A stretch of DNA of 64,000 nt. Source: Metridium senile. Taxonomy: Eukaryota > Cnidaria > Anthozoa > Actiniaria > Metridiidae. The stretch is from NCBI GenBank assembly GCA_949775045.1, contig OX459103.1, positions 517,501 to 581,500 on the forward strand. Direction: 5' to 3'. Position numbers and translations under genes: made by a program. Under the pieces are notes generated by a model, which worked only from the letters and a program-made list of their open reading frames with translations, was not told where the DNA came from and ran no database searches. Below, piece after piece: positions 1 through 25,037 of this stretch. The stretch's first letter is position 1. Each line of letters starts with the position of its first letter.

Positions 1-640
1 ATTAGAAATAGAAACTAGCAAGTAAACTAGTATAGGCTGCGTCGGTGTTTGATATAAACGATAGGTAATAGAATGGAATTTGTAACACCGTAAAAAATAG
101 AAATAGAAACTAGCAAGTAAACTAGTATAGGCTGCGTTGGTGTTTGATATAAACGATAGGTAACAGAATGAAATTTGTAACACCGTAAATAAAAAATGTT
201 GACCTAGCTTTACTGACGTTTCAAGCTTTAGCCCTTCGTCGGACTAAAAGAGGGCTAAAGCTCAAAACGTCAGTAAAGTTAAGTTAACATTTTGAGTGTT
301 ATTATTAATTCATCAAGTCCCACAAATATTCCACAAACAAATAAGATTATTCCCCGTCGGGAAGTATGTTTTTTTTAAATTAAATTTTAATTATATCGTT
401 AACTGTCAATCATATAAATGGAAACTTTACTAGCGAGTAATATAGACTAGCATAGGCTGCGTTGGTGTTTGATGTAAACGATAGGTAATAACACTGTAGA
501 ATTTGAAATTAGTATCACCATAAAAAATAGTTGATTTAACTTAACTGGCGTTTCGAGCTTTAGCCCTACAACGAAGGGCTAAAGCTCGAAACGTCAGTAA
601 AGTCAAGTCAACATTTTTTACGTTCTTATTCTTTAATTTA
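1..640. mobile_element. Copies of the long-inverted-repeat MITE 'family D'
   Basis: Two 95-bp monomers (1-189) run into a hairpin whose arms carry GACGTTTCAAGCTTTAGCCC and its complement (about 205-285). A second copy follows at 420-640 with one monomer and a similar hairpin. In complete copies elsewhere the monomer is the outer arm and the GACGTTTCGAGCTTTAGCCC stem is the inner arm of one large palindrome. Here the right outer arms are missing. Non-coding, non-autonomous element by structure. Confidence 0.7.
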
Positions 641-1198
641 TCGAAAGTCACTGTATTAATCATTAATATCTATATAACAAAGAACCGAAAAAAACATTTT
701 TTGTACAAAATCAAATGTGTTTAACTCATTCCTATTTATACTGGACTATAACTTGGCAATCGCAAGGGGATATTTAATATTTCGCACCATTTGTGCATCC
801 TCTTTCCCCGTATTGCTGCAACGAAATTTCATTTTGAAAAATTGATCTACATTGATTAAATTCAGTACAGTTAAATACACGTACGCAAAATATACTCGTG
901 ACAAGTCCTACAACAGATCAAGTACTTTTATATAGCTAGTACAAAAATAAATATGTCCTTTCCAATTCAAAGTTTAAACAATAGGCAGTAAAATGAAATA
1001 TGTAACAGTCTCAGATTTTCGTCGAAGTAAAAGGAGGATTAGTTAAATTTACTCTTCTGTAATTTCAATTTTTGATAATTAATTTGAATTTCTTGCTTTG
1101 AACGAAGAAAGCTAGAATTAATGCACCTTTGAAAACTTCAGTCGCGGAAAAAAGGCGTCAAAAAAGTGAAAAATCATTCTTCAAAAGGATGTTTAGCA
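641..1198. other. Intergenic, nothing recognised
   Basis: AT-rich sequence with no credible ORF, splice-bounded exon or clear repeat. Confidence 0.5.
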
Positions 1199-1338
1199 GG
1201 GGCCGGTTGTATGAGGGGTGGATAAAGTTGTCCGCGGATAAAAGTTATCCACTGCATAGGTTTTTTTTATAGATTTTATCCGCTGGATAAGGATTTATCC
1301 GGTGGATAGCGCTATTCATCATTCGTACAACCGGCCCC
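1199..1338. mobile_element. Small palindromic MITE (GGGGCCGGTTGTA ends)
   Basis: Terminal inverted repeats GGGGCCGGTTGTA and TACAACCGGCCCC enclose a near-palindrome containing repeated GGATAA and TTATCC motifs. It has no coding capacity. Confidence 0.7.
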
Positions 1339-1867
1339 AGGCATGCAAAAGTTACATTTCCAATTAATACATGTAGATTGTTTTCAGATATTGTCTAATT
1401 TGTTATCTTGAATGTATGGCGAAACATATTCCCCCTCTCGCAAAGTGGTATATTTTCTATATATATGTAATATTGTATGGTTTTCTAAAGAAAATCTGAA
1501 GAAAAACGTACCGACTCGATTTCGTTAAAAAATAGCGCGCGCATGCAAGTCATATTTACTAGTGAAAATGTGTTTAATTTTCATTTAATTCAGATCAAAT
1601 TAGTCTCATTTCTTACCTTGAAAGAAGAAAGTTAGAATCAAGAAAGAGTAACCAAAGTTTTTCGTATCCATGTAGAAACCCTGGCACTGGCTGCGATGAT
1701 TGCAAAGGGCATTGTGTTGCTATATTAATAATGGTACAGGTTTGTTAAGGACGTCAGCCTTGTTTATTATTAAAATTGTGATTGATCAAATAGTATGACG
1801 TTATTCTTCGGTGATAATCAGTGAAGGGAATTGCCTGAAAATCAGCGGAGCACTACTATCATAAACT
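1339..1867. other. Intergenic, nothing recognised
   Basis: AT-rich sequence without recognisable genes or repeats before the satellite begins. Confidence 0.5.
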
Positions 1868-4660
1868 AGTTTAAATTAAAAATAGAAACTAGCGAGTAAA
1901 CTAGTATAGGCTGCGTCGGTGTTTGATATAAACGATAGGTAATAGAATGAAATTTGTAACACCGTAAAAAATAGAAATAGAAACTAGCGAGTAAACTAGT
2001 ATAGGCTGCGTCGGTGTTAGATATAAACGATAGGTAATAGAATGAAATTTGTAACACCATAAACAATAGAAATAGAAACTAGCGAGTAAACTAGTATAGG
2101 CTGCGTCGGTGTTAGATATAAACGATAGGTAATAGAATGAAATTTGTAACACCATAAACAATAGAAATAGAAACTAGCGAGTAAACTAGTATAGGCTGCG
2201 TCGGTGTTAGATATAAACGATAGGTAATAGAATGAAATTTGTAACACCATAAACAATAGAAATAGAAACTAGCGAGTAAACTAGTATAGGCTGCATCGGT
2301 GTTAGATATAAATGATAGGTAATAGAATGAAATTTGTAACACCATAAACAATAGAAATAGAAACTAGCGAGTAAACTAGTATAGGCTGCGTCGGTATTTG
2401 ATATAAACGATAGGTAATAGAATGAGATTTGAACTGATGGAAACTAGCGAGTAAACTAGTATAGGCTGCATCGGTGTTAGATATAAATGATAGGTAATAG
2501 AATGAAATTTGTAACACCGTAAAAAATAGAAATAGAAACTAGCGAGTAAACTAGTATAGGCTGCGTCGGTGTTAGATATAAACGATAGGTAATAGAATGA
2601 AATTTGTAACACCATAAACAATAGAAATAGAAACTAGCGAGTAAACTAGTATAGGCTGCGTCGGTGTTAGATATAAACGATAGGTAATAGAATGAAATTT
2701 GTAACACCGTAAAAAATAGAAATAGAAACTAGCGAGTAAACTAGTATAGGCTGCGTCGGTGTTAGATATAAACGATAGGTAATAGAATGAAATTTGTAAC
2801 ACCATAAACAATAGAAATAGAAACTAGCGAGTAAACTAGTATAGGCTGCGTCGGTGTTAGATATAAACGATAGGTAATAGAATGAAATTTGTAACACCAT
2901 AAACAATAGAAATAGAAACTAGCGAGTAAACTAGTATAGGCTGCGTCGGTGTTAGATATAAACGATAGGTAATAGAATGAAATTTGTAACACCATAAACA
3001 ATAGAAATAGAAACTAGCGAGTAAACTAGTATAGGCTGCATCGGTGTTAGATATAAATGATAGGTAATAGAATGAAATTTGTAACACCATAAACAATAGA
3101 AATAGAAACTAGCGAGTAAACTAGTATAGGCTGCGTCGGTATTTGATATAAACGATAGGTAATAGGATGAGATTTGAACTGATGGAAACTAGCGAGTAAA
3201 CTAGTATAGGCTGCATCGGTGTTAGATATAAATGATAGGTAATAGAATGAAATTTGTAACACCGTAAAAAATAGAAATAGAAACTAGCGAGTAAACTAGT
3301 ATAGGCTGCGTCGGTATTTGATATAAACGATAGGTAATAGAATGAGATTTGAACTGATGGAAACTAGCGAGTAAACTAGTATAGGCTGCGTCGGTGTTTG
3401 ATATAAACGATAGGTAATAGAATGAAATTTGTAACACCGTAAACAATAGAAATAGAAACTAGCGAGTAAACTAGTATAGGCTGCGTTGGTGTTTGATATA
3501 AACGATAGGTAATAGAATGAAATTTGTAACACCGTAAAAAATAGAAATATAGAAACTAGCGAGTAAACTAGTATAGGCTGCGTCGGTGTTAGATATAAAC
3601 GATAGGTAATAGAATGAAATTTGTAACACTGCACCGTAAATAGAAATAGAAACTAGCGAGTAAACTAGTATAGGCTGCGTCGGTGTTAGATATAAACGAT
3701 AGGTAATAGAATGAAATTTGTAACACCGTAAAAAATAGAAATAGAAACTAGAGAGTGAACTAGTATAGGCTGCGTCGGTGTTTGATATAAACGATAGGCA
3801 ATAGAATGAAATTTGTAACACCGTAAAAAATAGAAATAGAAACTAGCGAGTAAACTAGTATAGGCTGCGTCGGTGTTAGATATAAACGATAGGTAATAGA
3901 ATGAAATTTGTAACACTGCACCGTAAATAGAAATAGAAACTAGCGAGTAAACTAGTATAGGCTGCGTCGGTGTTAGATATAAACGATAGGTAATAGAATG
4001 AAATTTGTAACACCGTAAAAAATAGAAATAGAAACTAGAGAGTGAACTAGTATAGGCTGCGTCGGTGTTTGATATAAACGATAGGCAATAGAATGAAATT
4101 TGTAACACCGTAAAAAATAGAAATAGAAACTAGCGAGTAAACTAGTATAGGCTGCGTCGGTGTTAGATATAAACGATAGGTAATAGAATGAAATTTGTAA
4201 CACCGTAAAAAATAGAAATAGAAACTAGAGAGTGAACTAGTATAGGCTGCGTCGGTGTTTGATATAAACGATAGGCAATAGAATGAAATTTGTAACACCG
4301 TAAAAAATAGAAATAGAAACTAGCGAGTAAACTAGTATAGGCTGCGTCGGTGTTAGATATAAACGATAGGTAATAGAATGAAATTTGTAACACCGTAAAA
4401 AATAGAAATAGAAACTAGCGAGTAAACTAGTATAGGCTGCGTCGGTGTTAGATATAAACGATAGGTAATAGAATGAAATTTGTAACACCGTAAAAAATAG
4501 AAATAGAAACTAGCGATCGAGTAAACTAGTATAGGCTGCGTCGGTGTTAGATATAAACGATAGATAATAGAATGAAATTTGTAACACTGCACCGTAAATA
4601 GAAATAGAAACTAGCGAGTAAACTAGTATAGGATGCGTCAGTGTTAGATATAAACGATAG
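1868..4660. repeat. 95-bp satellite array, about 30 units
   Basis: Head-to-tail copies of a 95-bp unit containing AACTAGCGAGTAAACTAGTA and GGCTGCGTCGGTGTT. Most units are nearly identical. Variants include shortened units ending GATTTGAACTGATGG (near 2430, 3170 and 3350), units with AACTAGAGAGTGAACTAGTA (near 3750, 4030 and 4220) and units with an extra ACTGC before CACCGTAAATAG (near 3625, 3915 and 4585). The unit is the outer arm of the family D MITE. Since 95 is not a multiple of 3, the overlapping ORFs here are artefacts. Confidence 0.95.
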
Positions 4661-4683
4661 ATAATATGTTGTACCTACCTTAT

Positions 4684-5043
4684 CTGTACGTAACCTGGGT
4701 GCGTGGTTTGATTCACAGCTGTCCATGTCTTCGCACATAAGCAAGATATGTGGCAGTGCTTTTTACCATCTCCACAACATCTCAAGAATTAGAAAATATC
4801 TGTCCATTGATTCCACAAGTCAACTGGTACATGTGTTTATTACCAGCCGGGTTGATTATTGTAATGCCCTATTGTATGGTCTACCTGATTGTCAACTAAA
4901 TAAACTACAAAGAGTAATGAACACCGCTGCGAGACTGATCTACAAGGCACCAAGATTCTGCCACATCACACCACTGCTCCGTGAACTGCACTGGTTACCC
5001 ATTCATTATCGTGTGAACTTTAAAATACTGGTTATTTGTAACA
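4684..5043 (+). pseudogene. Non-LTR retrotransposon RT fragment (CR1/L2-like)
   Basis: One frame reads VRNLGAWFDSQLSMSSH, then HISKICGSAFYHL, FITSRVDYCNALLYGLP, LQRVMNTAARLI and ELHWLPIHYRVNFK. These are the conserved blocks found at the C-terminal end of the reverse transcriptase of CR1/L2/Jockey-type LINEs. The upstream RT and endonuclease are absent. The downstream end breaks directly into a family D MITE piece at about 5036. A dead, truncated insertion. Confidence 0.85.
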
Positions 5044-5120
5044 CTGTAAAAAATGTTGACTTTACTGACGTTTCGAGCTTTAGCCCTTCGTCGGAGTAAA
5101 AGAGTTACGTCAGTAAAGTT
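5036..5120. mobile_element. Fragment of MITE family D hairpin
   Basis: TTTGTAACACTGTAAAAAATGTTGACTTTACTGACGTTTCGAGC and the following CCCTTCGTCGGAGTAAAAG match the inner part of family D. The second stem arm is shortened to GTCAGTAAAG. Confidence 0.6.
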
Positions 5121-5135
5121 GTTACCCCTTTCATA

Positions 5136-5459
5136 CAGGGTTCGTGCTGATGTCAGTTAAACAAAATCTAAGGAGTTTTCAAGGAGTTTTCAAGGACTAA
5201 AAAGTAATTTTTAAGTACTTTTTGCGACAAATTTGATGTACGAAAATTTACGAATTTACGAAAATGATGTACAATACTAGAATTTTTACTTAACTTAAAT
5301 TTGCAATACTAGAATTTTTACCCTACTTTAGCTAGAATTAAGGAGTTTTTAAGGAGTTTTTGCTGGTTTTCTAAAATTCAAGGGCTTTTCAAGTGCCCTT
5401 AAAAACGTAAATCAAATCTAAGGAGTTTTCAAGGAGTTTAAGGAGTAGCACGAACCCTG
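5136..5459. mobile_element. hAT-like MITE (CAGGGTTCGTGCT ends)
   Basis: Terminal inverted repeats CAGGGTTCGTGCT and AGCACGAACCCTG. The element is flanked on both sides by TTCATA (5130-5135 and 5460-5465), a probable target-site duplication. The inside repeats AAGGAGTTTTCAAGGAGTTT motifs near both ends. CAGGG ends suggest a hAT-superfamily relative. Confidence 0.7.
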
Positions 5460-5506
5460 TTCATAATTACATTACTGAACTATAGTACAAATTATGCTTC
5501 AAAGAA

Positions 5507-5772
5507 TACCGTATTTCCACGAATAAGCGCCGCCCTCGAATAATCAAGCGCCGCACTTTAACGCTATAAATTAGTCTGGAAATGAATTTTTATCAAAGCT
5601 ACAATCATGTGCAAAATTGTTGGGAAATATTTCTCATGTAAAAAAAACCAGATGTCCCAAGCCGGGTATTTTGCACACGATTGTAGCTATATTGCTCGCC
5701 CATCAAGTTATCTCCCCAATATTCGTAGTTTTGACCAAGAAGGGGACGGTGATTATTCGAGTTAATACGGTA
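5507..5772. mobile_element. MITE with TACCGTATT ends
   Basis: The left end TACCGTATTTCCACGAATAA is mirrored by TTATTCGAGTTAATACGGTA at the right. The inner arms GCTACAATCATGTGCAAAAT and TTTTGCACACGATTGTAGC also pair. Non-coding. Confidence 0.7.
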
Positions 5773-5939
5773 GTTCATCAGTGTAAAGTATTGTTCAGTT
5801 TGCTTGAATGGGAAATGAATGAATGGCTAATCATGACTTGGGATGCGATTAAAGCTTGCCTATAGGGAGTTATTCCAGCCGTTCGTGGCGAAAGGATCTA
5901 CAGTTCGCATTAAAGCTATCTATGGACTCAAACACCTAG

Positions 5940-6245
5940 GCAATAGTAAGTGAATGAATGGATGAATGAATAAATGAATGAATGGATAAATGGATGAGTG
6001 AATGAATGAATGGATAAAAAACCCTAAATGAATAAATTAAATGACTTACACCTAGGTTATAGTACATGAATGGATGGATGGATGAACAAATGAATGAATG
6101 GATGGATGGATGGATGGATGGATGGATGGATGGATGGATGGATGGATGGATGGATGGATGGATGAATGGATGGACAGATGGATGAATGGATGGATGGATG
6201 GATGGATGGATGGATGGATGGATGATGAATGAATGAATAAATTAA
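5940..6245. repeat. GGAT/GAAT tetranucleotide microsatellite
   Basis: Mixed (GAAT)n followed by a long (GGAT)n run around 6082-6225. The antisense frame reads a Ser-Ile-His-Pro repeat, which is a microsatellite artefact. Confidence 0.95.
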
Positions 6246-6476
6246 ATGACTTGGTTAATAGATAATTGGCTCGATGCGTAAACGGATGTGTTTTCATAGA
6301 CTAAGAACTACACATAAACCGTCTGCATAATGAAAAACTGTATTTCCATTTTCTTGGTATGTATAATACAAAAACATTAAGGACAATAACTCAATATCTG
6401 ACTGTTTGAATGTCGACCCTCCAAACGACATAAATACAACAAACACATCAACAAAATACAAAGACGTCAAGAAAAT

Positions 6477-6729
6477 AGCGGTCAAACGACTACGCATGCG
6501 TAGCAAAATTTTCACAACGGTAAATTTGCCATTGTAAACATTAGGAATTTCGGACTACAGTGAAAGCTACCATGAGTCTATACTTTTGTATTTTTCTTTA
6601 AATTCTGAGAAAAAAGCGATGAAAGTCGTACAATCCATTGTTTTTTATAGAATGTACCGTACGAATGTCAGATTTGTGTGCTGGATCATTTTACTTGTTT
6701 TTTCGCGCATGCGTAGTCGTTTGACCGCT
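6477..6729. mobile_element. MITE with AGCGGTCAAACGACTACGC ends
   Basis: AGCGGTCAAACGACTACGCA at 6477 is matched by its reverse complement ending at 6729. The interior is short and non-coding. Confidence 0.65.
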
Positions 6730-6823
6730 GGGTTGACGTCAAGTTCATCGCATTAGCCTTGATTGGAGCCTCGTCCCAGTCTTTCCGCATATACTTAATT
6801 CACCCTCTATGACGTAATATTGG

Positions 6824-7140
6824 TCAATCAACTTCCTGTGTGTCAGCGGTCGCCGACTCGTCAACACCGGAAGTGACATCAGACGGTATCTTGATGCAAG
6901 TCGACGAGAAGGCAATGGACGCTTCATTGAATGACGCGCTGGCTGACATGTCTGATAAAGATGATAGTGTGGTGTCTGTACTGATATCACCTTCCTCCAC
7001 GATCAAAGCATTGTTCATGCTGTTATCCATGTGGGAGACGTTTGACTTGACGGTGTTTAGTGAGCATGCGTCGCTGCTAGAGCTGGTGCTTAATGGGCTA
7101 GCCACTTGATCCTTATTGGTTGATGATTCATTTGAATGAC
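6824..7140 (-). CDS. Candidate Ser/acidic-rich coding exon, unassigned
   Basis: I do not recognise this. On the minus strand an AG acceptor (CCTTATAAG|GTC) opens a frame of about 105 codons, rich in Ser, Thr, Asp and Glu, ending at a stop at 6824. Unlike the neighbouring microsatellite DNA, the sequence is complex and looks codon-like. It lies just 3' of PEX14 on the same strand, so it could be an alternative last PEX14 exon, part of another gene, or chance. The opposite strand is also open, which lowers confidence. Confidence 0.25.
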
Positions 7141-7214
7141 CTTATAAGGAAAAGGGAAGTATGGTATTGAGAATAGGTGTAACATACTCATTACTATCAT
7201 CATAATTACCATGG

Positions 7215-7365
7215 ACTGAACCAGACATATAAATACCACCGCTGTCTTTTCGTTTTCTTTACTCTGAAGTTACTTCCGCTCAGGTTGTCGAAACGTCAGA
7301 CATCAACACCATCAGTCTTTCTCAAGACTACACCACCCCGGACGATCATGCCTCGTCTACATCAA
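7215..7365. repeat. Probable dispersed-repeat fragment
   Basis: The stretch with GGTTGTCGAAACGTCAGACA and GACTACACCACCCCGGACGA resembles transposon-derived sequence I associate with cnidarian genomes. Only one copy is in this window, so this rests on recollection and is weak. Confidence 0.3.
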
Positions 7366-7389
7366 TTACCATTGACTTCGTTAACACCA

Positions 7390-7416
7390 TCGTCATTATC
7401 ACCACCAACATCATAG

Positions 7417-7447
<31 letters not shown>

Positions 7448-7893
7448 ACACAAGGATCATCATCTAGGCATCATAATCATTATAATCATCGATCATTTAA
7501 ATCAGTCATCATTATCATAGTTATCAACATCATCATCATCTAGGCATCATCATTTTAATCAGTCATCATTATCATAGTTATCAACATCATCATCATCTAG
7601 GCATCATCATTTTAATCAGTTATCATTATCATAGTTATCAACATCATCATCATCATCTAGGCATCATCATTTAAATCAGTCATCATTATCATAGTTATCA
7701 ACATCATCATCATCATTTTTATTTTATATTATAATTAACTATAATATTTATAATTATGTATTCTTTGTATTTAAACTATTTTCTTTGTGTGCAAAATAAA
7801 ATAAAATTGAAAATTGAAATCTAGGCATCATCATTTAAATCAGTTATCATTATCATAGTTATCAACATCATCATCTAGGCATCATCATTTTAA

Positions 7894-7911
<18 letters not shown>
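7390..7911. repeat. ATC-rich minisatellite, interrupted by a LINE-like tail
   Basis: Units of roughly 60-75 bp share CTAGGCATCATCATTT and ATCAGTCATCATTATCATAG. At about 7713-7819 the array is interrupted by AT-rich sequence ending in AAAATTGAAAATTGAAAT, which resembles the 3' tail of a non-LTR retrotransposon. The array reaches into the 3' end of PEX14. Confidence 0.7.
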
Positions 7912-12406
<4,495 letters not shown>

Positions 12407-12757
12407 TTTAGCTACTTAAATAAAACAAATAACAAGAACAGCTACAGTTGTGTTGAAATACTGCTTAGTTTCAGCTCGTGGATCGACAGGATAGTGAAAT
12501 AAATTGGCTAGTAAGTGTCACAATCAATTCTACAGTCACCATCTTTGTCCATTTTTGGAAGAGATACACCACAGGAAACCCAAACATGCATAGAATTGTC
12601 ATTCCACAGGAACCCCGACAAATATATATAAAATACTCAAATAACGCTTAAAAATATTACTTTAAAAAATTGTTGATGTTTTAAAAACTTTCTGTATCTA
12701 TTACTTGTCTTTCATTTATTTTTTATTGTATTTCTGAACTAAAAAACTTTGGGCGAG
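12407..12757. promoter_or_regulatory. Short divergent promoter region PEX14 / WD40 gene
   Basis: Only 351 bp separate the PEX14 ATG (12406, -) from the first in-frame ATG of the WD40 gene (12758, +), or 423 bp if the ATG at 12830 is used. Both promoters and leaders must fit here unless more distal leader exons exist. I see no clear TATA box. Confidence 0.5.
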
Positions 12758-12829
12758 ATGATCGATCGGTTTGCACAGCACAGGAAGCCCGCTACGCTAT
12801 TATTTGAACAGACGTGGCCAAATTTACAA

Positions 12830-23361
<10,532 letters not shown>

Positions 23362-23889
23362 ACATGTACTGCGGGCTCAGGATGGTTATTGCACTTCACG
23401 TCATAAGAATATGATAATTAAATGTGATGATACCGCTGACAACGTGGTCTACAATATTGCAGGCTCAGAGATTTTTAAATGTCAGGAAAGCATTGGTGAA
23501 GATGACGCATATGATGATAATTGTCCTGATGTTACCGCTGTACAATGAACTTCAGTTAAGTACAGCCAATCAGAGATATTCTACTTCTTACAAGAAAAAT
23601 AGAATCAATTTTTTAAAATTTAAACATTTTCATTTTCAAAGGAAATTTCTAACCTAGTTCAGTTGTGGACCTCTTCTTTGCTATATATAGCTAATGACGT
23701 TGGAAAATGACGTACAATCCAGCTATATCTGGTGACATCATTTTCTAAAAATAACTCCGATGTTCGAAAAAATGATGCACTGAATCAATCAAGGTTTTGC
23801 TTAGGGTAGGGAGGGTGGGGAGAAAAAATGGCATATTCCAAGAATTACTACAATTTATGCAGCCAATTCTTCCGTCGACGAGTTATTAA

Positions 23890-24067
23890 GGCCTGTTTAC
23901 AATAGCAATTTTGTCGCGCGACAAGAGCTGCGATTTCAAGGGCGATTTTATCGCAGATTTGCTCGAAATTTAGTGCAATTTGCCGCGACTTTCTGTCTCC
24001 TAAATTCGAGCGTATGAAATCGCCGCTCTTGTCGCGCGACAAAATTGTTGGTGTAAACGGGCCTTTA
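23890..24067. mobile_element. MITE family H
   Basis: Palindrome with AAGGCCTGTTTACAATAGCA at the left and TGTAAACGGGCCTTTAG at the right. The inner TTTTGTCGCGCGACAAGAGC pairs with GCTCTTGTCGCGCGACAAAA. A half copy lies at 29070-29163. Confidence 0.75.
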
Positions 24068-24438
24068 GACTGCGTCACATCCGGACGTTTCCAACCGAGG
24101 AAATGCCCAGATCTGACTCAGGCTACGACTTGTTTGAATCTATCACTTTGGGATTCCTGTGTATTATTACCGGGGAGGACTGAAACGAATTTTCTGCACG
24201 GGTCCGAGCGCCACTCGGTCAAGAGTAAAGTAGATCAATAATACATTTAAATATCAGACACTTTTATTGTATTTTATTGTAAACAAAAAAGCATTTTTGT
24301 GATATTATAGTTTCTCGTGTGTTCTTATTCAGTGCTGAGCCTATCATCTACCAGGTACAGCGTGCAAACGTGTTGATCATGCGCATTGCTTTTTCTCAGT
24401 GAAAACCCTCAATAGATATTGAAGATTTAAAAATCAAG

Positions 24439-24699
24439 TTACAGCGCAAAGCCCAAAAGTGTGACCGCAGACAATTTATTCACATTCTTTTGACATGTTT
24501 GTCTGTAGCTGCTTTGGATTCAAATGGACTTCATTCTAGCTATTTTTACCTCAAAATTCATCTGAAGATTGACATCATTCTTGTCTTGTGATTCACAGTG
24601 AGAAATGTTGACATTTAATCTAGAGGAGTTGATTGAAAAGATGTAGAGAAAATACGAATACATTATCGCCGGTCATACTTTTGGGCTTTGCGCTGTAAA
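24439..24699. mobile_element. MITE with TTACAGCGCAAAGCCCAAAAGT ends
   Basis: The left end TTACAGCGCAAAGCCCAAAA is mirrored exactly at 24678-24699. Non-coding interior. Confidence 0.75.
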
Positions 24700-25037
24700 T
24701 ATTGGTTATATAACACATTTAAACTATGAAATTGAAGCAACATTGTTGCGACCTAAGAGTTTTATAGAGCACAAACATTTAAATTGTAAACTTGAAACTC
24801 CGGCTTAAAAATTATTCGCCGAAGCGGAATATGAATATCGAAAAAGTTTTCGAACCACTCAGAGTACGAAATTTCTATAACTGTCTACGTATTCATACTA
24901 ATACCTATTTTATACTTAGTGGCTATTAATCATTATCAGATACAAGCAAAGTTTTAACAAGGCCCTATTGTTTCCTTATATTTTGGACTTTATTCTATTG
25001 CATCTGCAACACTTCCTTGCATTAGATCGGTCCAGGC

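Larger units (their letters stand above)
23362..25037. other. Convergent 3' intergenic region (WD40 / GTPase)
   Basis: Contains the 3' UTRs of both tail-to-tail genes and two MITEs, at 23890-24067 and 24439-24699. No further gene was seen. Confidence 0.5.

Noticed and set aside
1868..4660. Possible CRISPR-like array
   Set aside because: Units are 95 bp and abut directly without unique spacers. The host is a eukaryote, so this is a satellite.
1866..4744. More than twenty overlapping 65-140-aa ORFs with near-identical proteins
   Set aside because: They are translations of the 95-bp satellite on its minus strand. The unit is not a multiple of three and no start or splice context is conserved.
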